Shown here: piece by piece, positions 53,553 to 62,700 of the stretch | How positions within the stretch are numbered: the first letter of the stretch is position 1 | Layout: every line of letters begins with the position of its first letter | Assembly (NCBI GenBank): GCA_963556695.1 | Contig: CAUWAG010000014.1 | Coordinates: forward strand, 372,001-436,000 | Direction: 5' to 3' | DNA from: Anthostomella pinea | Taxonomy: Eukaryota; Ascomycota; Sordariomycetes; Xylariales; Xylariaceae | Length of the DNA: 64,000 nucleotides | Notes under the pieces: model-generated | Seen by the model: only the letters and a program-made list of their open reading frames with translations | Database searches by the model: none | What the model was told of the DNA's origin: nothing | Translations under genes and position numbers: made by a program

Positions 53553-53932
53553 AGGACGAGGAACACGTCCTGAAGATGCAGATGTAGGGACTGAACGCGC
53601 CGTACCGTACTCCGTTGATCAGGGAGCCCCTGCGAGCTGAGCTGCGCAAGTACACGGTCGAGCAAGGTGAGCTCAAGGATGCTGACGAGCCCACGCGCGA
53701 GCGTGTATACCCGCCCGTCATACTTCTTGCCGGAACCAATACCCGAAGACTTCAGGTACCCCGAGCTGGCGTCGGCTCATCCGGACTGCTGGTTGGTGGA
53801 GCATATGCGGTCAGAGCCAGCATTGGTGTTGGCATTGCGGTCACCAGCGGACTGAGCGCGGGCTGCGAAGCCGCTGGATGCCATGTTGGCGCCGCTAGTG
53901 GCCTGGTGTCACACGTGATGTTAGCCGACTAG
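53553..53932 (+). pseudogene. gene fragment, better copy of 24963-25180
   Basis: Reading through a TAG near 53586, one frame gives EEHVLKMQM, stop, GLNAPYRTPLIREPLRAELR, KYTVEQGELKDADEPTRERV, then the frame runs into Gly/Ala-rich sequence to 53932. The charged helical part is shared with 24963-25180. Unknown protein. Confidence 0.45.
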
Positions 53933-54152
53933 GAATGAACGAGAGGAAAAGAGTCAACGGGGTGGAGCGCCCCCGAAGCCGTTCTGCTCGAGCGCGTAGG
54001 CATGCGACAAGGGCACTACGAGGGCGCCAACATGGTCCACAGCCAGTTTGTTCAGGAGACGTGAGAAGGAAAGCGGAGTGACTACGATGAGAACAACCAT
54101 TGTCGGGTCCAGCATAACCCTAAAAGGCACTTAGGGGTGGTTACTGGGGATA
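53933..54152. other. no supported gene
   Basis: Short gap with no readable fragment. Confidence 0.3.
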
Positions 54153-54665
54153 TTGATATTATCTAACTACCGATGTCATCGAAGATGTTATAATGTGGTC
54201 AAAGGCGGCCCCAAGAACTGGCTCAGCTATCCGCATTTTAGCTGCAAGCGGCACCCTGGCAAGGGCTTCACTCGGCTGGAGAACCTTGACGATCACGCGA
54301 TCGACGATGACGAGGAGCTGGTTGAGACTCTCGGCCTTGGTGCGAGCCCGCGCGTTACTGACAAACGCAAGCCGGACGGCCCTGACCCCCGCGACGAGGC
54401 CAAGCGCCTTCAGAATGAGAACGGAGGCCTCTGCGCACTGGTGACCGAACCAGCTGTCAACCTGCCTAGTGGCGTCTCCCCAATCGACCAGCACGAGTTT
54501 GACGCCGGCTGCGGACGTGGAGATGATGCGTCAACCCACAACGGCCGCAGACGCTACCGGTCCCTTCAAGCCCTCGCCCCATCACTGTCAATGATATCTA
54601 GTACAGATATATACTTTCCCACCTGTAGAGATCGTGGCTGCGACGCGTCCCATGGATATGCCTAG
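54153..54665 (+). CDS. hypothetical ORF containing the duplicated coiled-coil motif
   Basis: This frame of 170 codons has a Cys/His-containing start (YRCHRRCYNVVKGGPKNWLS, FSCKRHPGKGF) followed by an acidic piece (DDHAIDDDEELVETLGLG) and VTDKRKPDGPDPRDEAKRLQ, the motif shared with 45657-45903. The rest is unlike that copy. Possibly a fusion of fragments or the less decayed parent. Not recognised. Confidence 0.35.
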   Translation: MILSNYRCHRRCYNVVKGGPKNWLSYPHFSCKRHPGKGFTRLENLDDHAIDDDEELVETLGLGASPRVTDKRKPDGPDPRDEAKRLQNENGGLCALVTEPAVNLPSGVSPIDQHEFDAGCGRGDDASTHNGRRRYRSLQALAPSLSMISSTDIYFPTCRDRGCDASHGYA

Positions 54666-54894
54666 CCTCCTGATTGGAGAGGAGACTGGGTGCTGGACTT
54701 ACTTCCAGCTACAAGTTGAAGCGGCATTGTTGGATATCCTATTCATCCTGGTCTGTCCTGTCCCAAGAATGGCCAAAGGTTTCTTCGGCCACATGAAGAA
54801 CGCTCTGCGGAGACTTCTGTCATACGGCAGGCCGGATAATAATGCGAAGAATCGGGTATGGACAGCTGACGACCTTAAAGAGCCGGCCGTTTTT

Positions 54895-55388
54895 CAAACG
54901 CGCTCTCGAGCTAACCATAAGAGTCAAGCTGGGAGCTGCGAATGACATCACCAAGCTGCCGCATCCACAGATCGACCGTTCGCTCGTTCCAGATAAGAAA
55001 CTCCTTGCCTGAGTTACCAACACCGATTACGATTTCCACGTAGCGGCCGAGCCGACCGCCATGAGTAGTCTTCTTGACAGACATTTGCTACAAGGCAAGC
55101 ACTCGCAGGGCAAAGGGCGGGCTTACGTTTGTTTCCCTTACGAGGAATAGCAGCATGGGCAGGAGGATGACGAATGAATAGATCCAAGACCCAAACGAGG
55201 TCAGGGAAATTACGCGGATGTTCGGGGAGCAGAAGATGACCGTCCGTGAGCGGGAAGCGGAACTGAACCGAGTCAAGGAAGATCTCAAGTCAGACAGGGA
55301 CAGACAAGAGAGACCCGCCAGTCTAATGTACCGCGCAGCTCGAGACTTGATGTCTTATAAGAGGCTCGAGACGAGTGCCAGCGACTGA
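54895..55388 (+). pseudogene. coiled-coil coding fragments
   Basis: One frame (to about 55013) reads RALELTIRVKLGAANDITKL then PHPQIDRSLVPDKKLLA and a TGA. A second (55182-55388) reads DPNEVREITRMFGEQKMTVR, EREAELNRVKEDLKSDRDRQ and ends TSASD. The second is a clear heptad-rich coiled coil with no start codon. They may be exons of one lost gene. Confidence 0.4.
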
Positions 55389-55730
55389 GTACGAGGGATA
55401 CAGGGCAGAGGGATAGCCATGAACTCTGGGTTCATTGGTAAAGGCATGTTCTCATATGCCAAACCAGCAGCTGATGTCTTCTGCTAACAAGAGAGAAGGA
55501 GGGTTATAGGTGGTGGGCCACCCGCGCATACTTTTCCCGGCAACAACGTTTAACGCAACCGGAAGGGAAAAAGATAAGAGATAAGGAAAACGGGACGGAA
55601 CGGCACACAAGTTGAAAAAAAAAGGGGGCCCCATGTTCTCATGCTCTCTTCTGATCAAGAAGATGTGCCCGCCCGTGTTCATATTAGAGCAGACATACGG
55701 GATCTTGTCTCCCAGGTTCGAGCACTACAT
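55389..55730. other. no supported gene
   Basis: Short frames. There is a run of A then G (55616-55628). Confidence 0.3.
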
Positions 55731-55865
55731 CGTGTTCTTCAAACTCCCCCAAAAACGTCCCCCCATCAAGGGCCGGTCCAGCATGACCTTAAAAGGCAAT
55801 AATAACGATCACCGAGGATGGAATACTCGAGGAATATACCAAGTTGGAGTTCTCAAGATCCGAGA
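55731..55865 (+). repeat. three-copy gene fragment, copy 3, joined to a phosphatase tail
   Basis: 55731-55805 encodes VFFKLPQKRPPIKGRSSMTL and is the third copy of the unit at 45410 and 49958. About ten bases later, ILEEYTKLEFSRS (about 55824-55862) resembles the phosphatase tail VLEEYTTFASDR at about 26241-26276 and FLEEYTKFAAS at about 31119-31151. The fragments are therefore shuffled together differently at each place. Confidence 0.5.
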
Positions 55866-56143
55866 GACGAATGCCAAGTCTCTCACCGAATTCAAGCTCC
55901 CGAGCCTGTGAGTAAGCGACGTAGCCACTTACATGGCCACACGCGTGGCGGGAAACCTGAAGCGTCGTACGTTATATTTAAGGGAAAGCCTCCGTTTCAC
56001 TTTCGCTCTGAGACAAACAAAATGGGGTTGCCCTCGCAGGGGGACAATCTTGAAATTCCTAGCCAAGGACATCACGTCTGGGCCACCCTCGTCGACCTGG
56101 ACACAAATGGAACCGATCAACCCAGAAGGAGGGAGGAAGGCTC

Positions 56144-56422
56144 ATGAACCTGTGGCAAGCGCACACTGAGCGTGAAGAGCAGACGAAGAAGGACCAGCTG
56201 CTTGCTCGAGAGAGAGCACGACAGCATGGTGTTGTGACAACCAGGCCTGCAGCTGCGCTGGTCAGGGCTGATGGGATGAAATATTCAGATTCAACGATAT
56301 CTAAGGAAGAAGAGGCAAGGTCGGAAGAGAGAGGGGAAGCTAGGGGTATATATGTACATGAATATGTGGAGGTATTATGTAATACCGTAACAGGTGTAGG
56401 CGAATCAGAAGATACCCATTAA
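56144..56422 (+). CDS. hypothetical charged ORF
   Basis: The 92-codon frame opens with ATG: MNLWQAHTEREEQTKKDQLL, then KYSDSTISKEEEARSEERGE. It is Glu/Lys/Arg-rich and helical, a possible coiled coil. No lesion and no family. Low confidence because the surrounding sequence is a mosaic. Confidence 0.3.
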   Translation: MNLWQAHTEREEQTKKDQLLARERARQHGVVTTRPAAALVRADGMKYSDSTISKEEEARSEERGEARGIYVHEYVEVLCNTVTGVGESEDTH

Positions 56423-56514
56423 ATCGGCAGCCACTCCGATACCCCGAAGACAGGCACTTCCGCCACCGTGATTACGTACGCTGCCCAGCAGCTCGTCAAA
56501 AACGTGCGTCGGAA

Positions 56515-56875
56515 AACTTTGACCTGAAACGCTACCAGCAAGCTCGGGATGATGCCCTCGCTTGTCTTATACGAAACGATGACACGAAGAAGAATCCAAA
56601 TATCAGAGCGCCCTATCAAGCCGCGCACGCGTCTCTTGAGCTGCAGCAGTATCCGTCTCCGACAACGAGAGCGAGAAGTTCAAGAAATCTTCGTTCTTTC
56701 AAGTCATGCGACGGATTGCGTCTCAAGAGCTTGCTGTTCAGGACAGAGACTTGGTCGAGCATGCCAGAGCTGAAGATGCCAGTTTTGGGCGAATGTCAAC
56801 GGTATCCAGATGTCAGATTCCATCGCAGGATCAAAGGTGGACGCGGTGAATCGATTCCGTGCGCACTAGGTGCCG
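56515..56875 (+). pseudogene. frameshifted hypothetical gene
   Basis: Good protein-like sequence changes frame at least twice: FDLKRYQQARDDALACLIRN and APYQAAHASLELQQ in one frame, then SVSDNESEKFKKSSFFQVMR and RIASQELAVQDRDLVEHARA in a second, and VNGIQMSDSIAGSKVDAVNR in the third, ending FRAH. The shifts are not at intron-like sites. Unknown protein. Confidence 0.45.
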
Positions 56876-57674
56876 TCTCCTCCGCGCTTGGAGGTGCGTG
56901 GACTGGGTCGACGGCGGGGAGCGAGAACGACGCCGAATTCTGCGTTGGTGACGCGCTGGCTGGCTCCGGTCGTGGTCGTGGTCCACCGGTAAATCGATCG
57001 CGAGACCGAAACCGCAACCGAGGAGGATAGGTTGCGATGCGAAGTGAATTGAGAACATATCACCAGAAGCAGAACCTACCGCCACCGCCGCCGCTGCTGC
57101 TGGGCGCAGAACCATGACAAGCCAGATTTCTTCCGGGGCAGGGAAGCAGGGCGCAGTGGCTACAACCACGGGGTAAATTGACACCTTGACCTCGAATGGA
57201 ATGGTTTCGTATAAGCAGACAAGCCGATCACGACCGTTCCAACCGGGTCCTGCAGGCACTGCGCCGCACCCGCTCTTTGTCCGGTTCCAGCAACGCCGGA
57301 TGTGGTAGACGAGGAGTTCTACATCTGGACGGCCTCCAGGTCACCCATCGCTTTCCTGGTAACTCTCGGCATCGTCTTTTGTTTCTCAACCAGGCCAGCC
57401 AGGCACCAGACTCGGCCTCATTTCGTCAGGACGCCAATTGTTTTTCCTTCGCTTTGATCTCGAGAGGGTGACGATGGTATTCAGTCACCAAATGCTGTGG
57501 CCTGATCCGAGTACGTTAACTATAACAACATGTCGTTCTTTACCCGCGTTCCATTCCCTACGAAAATTATAGGCTTATCATGAGAAATGACAGAGGTGAC
57601 TGATCGAGCACCATGCTTGAAGGAGAGACTTTAAGATATGTAGCTTAACTTTTTTTTAGGTGTGTTTGGTCGCT
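56876..57674. other. no supported gene
   Basis: Overlapping frames on both strands, some GC-rich and long by chance (56831-57259 minus). AT-rich from 57560 on, the 3' flank of the P450 pseudogene. Confidence 0.35.
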
Positions 57675-59601
57675 TTAAAAATCTGCTGTTGACTGGCTAG
57701 GTATATAGCTAGAAAAGACCTTGTCCTTGCCTTGCAAGATTACATCTCCGCGTTTCGGAGTTGTAGAATTCGCAGCACCATCTTCGCTCGGGCTTGGAGT
57801 GGATCGAGACCGCCTTGTGCGTTTGAAGGTGTCAGCGATCGAATGTTGGTTCGATCGGAGGTGGCGCGCTACCGATCCTCGGCCGGCACCTAGCTGATAC
57901 TCCTTCTCCCGTTCTCTGCCATGCCTATGACCCGCAAGGCCACCGCTGACGGCCCCCATCTATCCATTCGGAGACTTGAAATCAAAATGCCAAAGCGTCT
58001 TGGCGATCACGAGGCTCATCTTGAGATATGCCATGTTCTTCCCGGCGCAGTCACGATAGCCGATGGAGAATGGTGCAAAGGAATCACGCATGACCTTCCT
58101 CTCAGCTTCGGTTGTTTCAGACGCGAGCCATCGCTCCGGAACGAATGTGTGAGCATCCGGAAAGTGTTCCTCGTTGTTGGTGAAGACTATATGTGTTGAC
58201 GCCAACTTGAGTGCCTGGCGGGATGACGTGGCCGTCCACCACGAATGCGTTGCCGTCGCCTGGCTGAAGCTCTCTCCACATGGTGCCTGGTACGGGTGGT
58301 GAAATGCGCATGGTCTCGTCGATGCATACTCGCAGAGATTGGCAGTTTGCTGGCTTAGGCCCAAACCGAATGTTAGCGGCCGTTTCAAAGGCGCCCCTTA
58401 TCTCGTGGGACAGGCGTTGGTAGCATTTCGGATAACGGGATAGGTAGAAGAAGAGAGCGCTCATCGTTGTGGACGTGGAGAAGGCCCCTAAAAATGAATC
58501 AGCATCTCTGCCATCCGCATGACGACTATGTCCCGGCGATCTTGGAAAGACCACCTTGCATCACCAAAATGAGTTGCTAAGCGCTTACCAGCTGGAAAGA
58601 ATGTCACAGCTTCGGACCACATCTCTCTCATCCGAATACCGTCTCCTGGGTCTGTGGCCTCGTCGTTTGCTTTGGAGACTATCGAATAGAGGTCGTGTCG
58701 AATGTGTCTATCCTCAGAAATCCTGAAGCTTATTATCTTTTCAACAAGTTCCTTGTATCGCACTCTCATGGCCTTGGCTCAGAAATGGAGAGCTGATCCG
58801 AGGCGCAATTGATGTAGCCGAAAGAACTGCATGTGAGTATTGACATAGGAGTTGGCTGTCGCCATGCCTTTGCACATAAACCGGTGGGTTTCGTCTGTCT
58901 GAAGGTTGAGAGGGTACCCAAAGGCAAGCAAGCTGACGATGTTGCACGAAACGTATTCGAGGCGGACGGCCATGTTGACAGGGACTGCCCTGCCATCCTT
59001 ACAGGATGTATAGAGCAAGTTGACGAAGGTGTCGACTTGACTCGCTATGACAGGCTCGAAAATGCGCATGGATCGGTCGCTGAATACATGGCTGATGATC
59101 TTGCGTTTCTGTCGATGGGCATGTGGGTCGACGATGTTGAATGATGTAAAAATCCCAGGGCACCGTACCGTCGCCGAGTACACATGGGACTTCAGATTCG
59201 GTCATTGTCGTAGATATCTGTCTGCCGTTAGTGCTGTGCCTCACTGGTGCGAGTGGTTGCCGACCGTGTAAGGCGCGGGCCGTGTTGAACAGCAACTTGT
59301 TAGATCCGTGTCGCACAACTTAGTCATATTCTAGGTGATCTTGTGCCGCAGTGAGGTGAAGATCCTGTCTTAAGGAGTGGTATCCGTTTCGAACATTACA
59401 AAGTTTCGCTAGGAGAGGTCCTGGGTAGCTCCTCAGCGGGTGGAAGAATGCGCGGTAGATGAATACGGTCACCTTCTTGTCAAACACGGTCAGACTCAGA
59501 ATACTTTACAGGGGAAGTGGGTTTGAGCATACAGAGACAAGCAGCATGTTGCTGACGAGCCCGAAGGCAGCCAGCACAGATGAGACCGGACCAGCGCTCA
59601 T
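57675..59601 (-). pseudogene. cytochrome P450 pseudogene (three in-frame stops, one frameshift)
   Basis: Full-length P450 homology is readable on the minus strand. Exon 1 (59601-59533) gives an N-terminal membrane anchor (MSAGPVSSVLAAFGLVSNML). After a short intron come FFHPLRSYPGPLLAKL and NGYHSLRQDLHL. Another short intron is 59264-59218. Then KRKIISHVFSDRSMRIFEP. An intron at 58588-58488 separates MWSEAVTFFPAG from the I-helix AFSTSTTMSALFFY. Next are the ExxR motif (CIDETMR) and the heme loop FSIGYRDCAGK. Lesions: TAA at 59320-59322, TGA at 58779-58781, one extra base near 58180 (the reading passes from VNTYSLH to NNEEHFPDAHTFVPERW), and TAG at 57960-57962 before GREREKEYQL. The end resembles fungal P450s whose C-terminus reads GR.R..EFQLYD. 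The gene is dead; the substrate is unknown. Confidence 0.85.
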
Positions 59602-60288
59602 GGTGGGCTCAAGAAGAGAAGAGACGCAGGGGATTCACACGTCGCAGAAACGCTGCAGCTGGTAATTCGCGTTTCCAACGATCTTGTTGTCCGAGTTGAA
59701 GTATGTAAGAGGGTAGACGACCTCAAGTTATCTGTTGCCTGAGAAGGGAGTCGTCATCGGGAGACCTGACCTGATAAGGTGTGTGCGGTATGCAAATCAT
59801 GTTGGTTGGTCACCAACCAACCAACCAACCGAGGCAGGTCATGTGCTTCACACCCGCATGGACCCCAATGACAAACGTGGCGCTCTGATATAACGTCTTT
59901 AAGTAAGGGGTGGGTTGAGGATCATAGTGAGTCGTGCATCCTTGACGTCCCGGACCCGAAAGCCTTAATCCACAGCCTGTCTTAATATCTGCTGCTTTCT
60001 GATTATATTTGTTCACGTCCAATCTGAGGGTATTTGCGTGAGAATATGGGCTCTCCAAGGCCGTGTAAACCGTGGCTAAGTAGTGATACTCCGGGTAGCT
60101 GCGTAGATCAAAGGCCATGCCGCTTACTGTACTTGACAGAGAAGAAAGAACTTTGCCGCTCCAAAAGGATCGGTCCTCAACCATCTTGACACCAACGACA
60201 ACGGTACTCGGTATTCCAAATAACCTGGGCCTGACCAATTACCTAACTACGCGGCTTCGTGTAATACCTATAGATCAAGACTGGCAAT
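59602..60288. promoter_or_regulatory. region between divergent P450 pseudogene and membrane ORF
   Basis: It would hold both promoters if both genes were once active. It includes a small palindrome-like run of CCAACCAA and its complement (59803-59831). No gene seen; frame 59810-60238 on the minus strand is unsupported. Confidence 0.4.
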
Positions 60289-60771
60289 ATGTCACAGGAT
60301 CTTCTAACTCAGCAACAGCATGAAAAGCCATCTCGTCTGCCATGGAAATACTGGATCGGCTTCGTCTTTAACTGGACTATTGGCCTTCTCATGTCTGCAG
60401 TGATATATCTTGGCTTGCCGTGGCCACTTGCCGTCCCCGCTGTACCCGGTTTCTTTTATCTGCTTTCACATCTTGGGTCTTTCGTTGCATCAATATTGCT
60501 CGCCCGATTTTGCGAATCGAGCTTAGCGCAGAACCATTACGAACTTTGCAAGCCAAGAGATGTATCGCCTTATATCTTCGGCACGTTTCTGGAGACACAG
60601 GACCGGTTACCCAATATCACTACATTTGCGGCAGAGTTCAACGGGTTCCCCTTCGAATTAGAACTTACAACTTATGACGCAAATCACCTGGCAGGGCCTA
60701 TGGCCTTTACCAACCTGGCAGAGCAGATAACCAAACAAAAACAACTATTTTTCTTGGCGCCCCGCTGTTAG
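60289..60771 (+). CDS. hypothetical membrane protein, possibly truncated
   Basis: The ATG at 60289 opens 160 codons: a short polar start, two membrane segments (IGFVFNWTIGLLMSAVIYLG; PWPLAVPAVPGFFYLLSHLG continuing to FVASILLA), and a soluble end. The frame stops at a TAG (60769-60771), then reads GRSLDICTK just before a donor-like GTAGGC and an intron-like segment ending TTTGCCAAG. The protein may therefore have continued and the stop may be a lesion. Family unknown. It is divergent from the P450 pseudogene, so the two could be remnants of one cluster; this is inference. Confidence 0.4.
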   Translation: MSQDLLTQQQHEKPSRLPWKYWIGFVFNWTIGLLMSAVIYLGLPWPLAVPAVPGFFYLLSHLGSFVASILLARFCESSLAQNHYELCKPRDVSPYIFGTFLETQDRLPNITTFAAEFNGFPFELELTTYDANHLAGPMAFTNLAEQITKQKQLFFLAPRC

Positions 60772-61139
60772 GGCGCAGCCTCGATATCTGCACTAAAGTA
60801 GGCACTTCTCTCAGTAACTGACTATCTTTGCCAAGGCATAAGAGAATTTTTCTCACAAGCCAGATGGCACCCTTCTGCGACGGGCCCCCAAACACGCCCG
60901 TGGCCGTCCTAAAGACAACCACCTGCGGCATGCTCAAATCCCTGGCCCCTAGAAAGACATACGGCCCGGCAACTCCGAGCAGGCTCCGCCAGGTGCTGTT
61001 TGACGACATCGACAGCAACCTGTCACAGGTCTCTGAGGCTGACTTCATTGTTATTTCCCCTCTGAAAAGAAAATCCTGAAAGATTAATGACAGTAGCATT
61101 ACTGTAATAAAATGATCTTAATTAAACAAAATCTCTACA

Positions 61140-62700
61140 GACCAAGCCATTACACGTGATATAGGGAATAAAGCCTCTTCTTCAGAATACCAGGATCAAA
61201 TTGCCAAAATACTGGCTAAAGACAAGCACCTCTATGAAGCCAGGATAACAATATTTCAGGAATGTACTATAGCAGTTAATAAGACACTTAAGAAAGTTAG
61301 AACCGAACTATACTCTCATGCCAAGGAGTTCAGCATTTTCTTCTCTAAATGTCAGAACGAGTGGCTGGAAACCCGAGATCCGCCCAAAAGGAAGACCATT
61401 CCTGGGGGGATAGGGATGGTAAAGCCCACCATGACCTTCGCCCAAGCTGTCTCCTCTAGCCAGCGACAGCATCCACGGACAGTCAACATTACAATAAAGA
61501 AAACACAGCCTGGCGCCCTTATTACTACCAACCAATTAAAGAAGAAACAGGATGATCTCCAGGTATTTGTCCGCATGGATAATAGCCACTTAGAGTCTTA
61601 CAGAATAAAGTCTATACTAAACAGAAGACTTAAGCTCCACCCTTAAGAGCTTAGAGAAGTGACCCGGTACCCCTCCGGATTTACCTTACACCCAAAGAAC
61701 AAGCCAACTTAGGCTAAGCTCCTGGCCTTACGAGAAGAAATCACTGACATTCTCAAGGCAGAAAAGATTAAGACCCACACGGTCTGGCATCACTACAAGG
61801 TCAATGGATGCCCAAGAAAGGTCATCAGTGCGGAAGGGTTGATAATCGACATTACTGACATTATTGTTGCTGATAAAGTTGAAGCCCAAACAGGTGACAG
61901 ACCTTTAAGGTGCATACTTTCAAGGAACACAGTTGATTCTGATCTAGAGACTTCTGTGACGGTCTGACCTCCTCGTAGTCTGTCAACCCATCAGGGTGGC
62001 CTGTGCGCAGCATCATATGACCTGGCACACAAGACGTGTGGCCACAACTGTACTAGGCTAGGTAATAGTGGGGCGGATGGAAGGATCATTAATCCCACCA
62101 GAATTGGCTGGCGGGTCAGATCCTTCTTTCCCTCCCCACCAAGAGATTCTTACACGTAGGTAGTGCAATCAGGACTTTTATGTCCTCATTCTATTTACGC
62201 TTTGTGACAACTACATGGGTGATCTCTCTGCCCCGTGCAACAAAGAAACCATTCATACTTTTTGCTCACTCAATGACCTCGAGGCACATTCAATACTCCC
62301 CCAAGGTTCACCAGTGTGCGAGCTGCTTCAGATACCATGGTAGGAACTACTGATATAAAAAGCAAGTATGTGCACGTTGTGCCAGCACAGTACACCAGGG
62401 GGATTACAAAAAACCAATCCCAAAATGCGTCAATTACAAGGGGTCTCATGCTGCTGACTTTGACAAATGCCCTACACGCCCCAAGGTCGTGAAAGGTATC
62501 ATCTATAAGCACACATTGGAGCAAATCCAGGAAATAAGGCTGGCCGGAGAAAGTGCCAGATCCAGAGCCTTTAATGAAGCAGGCAGAAACCAAGCTGGGT
62601 CAACGCCTAGCAATAATAACAAAGACACCACAATGCAAATCGATACAACAAATACAGCTCATCCCAGAGATGCCGACACCATTGTCGTCAGTCAATGCTA
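61140..62700 (+). pseudogene. LINE ORF1 (gag-like), several stops and one insertion
   Basis: In order: a helical stretch (YQDQIAKILAKDKHLYEARI, VNKTLKKVRTELYSHAKEF), a linker with MVKPTMTFAQAVSSS, an RNA-binding-like part (DDLQVFVRMDNSHLESYRIK; ITDILKAEKIKTHTVWHHYK), the insertion at 61955-62209, then FILFAHSMTSRHIQYSPKVH, and CCHC-type Cys clusters (HQCASCFRYHG; CARCASTVHQGD; CVNYKGSHAADFDKC) ending in SQC before TAG at 62699-62701. Stops include 61644-61646 and a TAG near 61712. The Cys clusters are imperfect. ORF1 proteins of this kind bind element RNA. Confidence 0.65.
61955..62209. repeat. probable solo LTR inside LINE ORF1
   Basis: The ORF1 reading breaks at 61955 and resumes in a matching frame at about 62210. 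The inserted 255 bases begin TGTGAC and end GTGACA, so they start TG and end CA with near-inverted ends. They are flanked by ACTTC (61950-61954) and ACTAC (62210-62214), four of five bases equal. The alternative reading is a 242-base insertion with a perfect 6-base duplication TGTGAC (61955-61960 and 62203-62208). No coding sequence is inside. It does not match the chromovirus LTRs. Confidence 0.5.

Noticed and set aside
24300..56900. A Starship-type giant mobile element
   Set aside because: The cargo-like mix of fragments suggested it, but no tyrosine-recombinase (DUF3435) captain gene or element ends could be recognised.
60707..61099. 130-codon minus-strand frame with hydrophobic parts
   Set aside because: It overlaps the end of the membrane-protein ORF and a plus-strand frame (60828-61079). 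No motif separates the two strands' frames, so neither was called as a gene.
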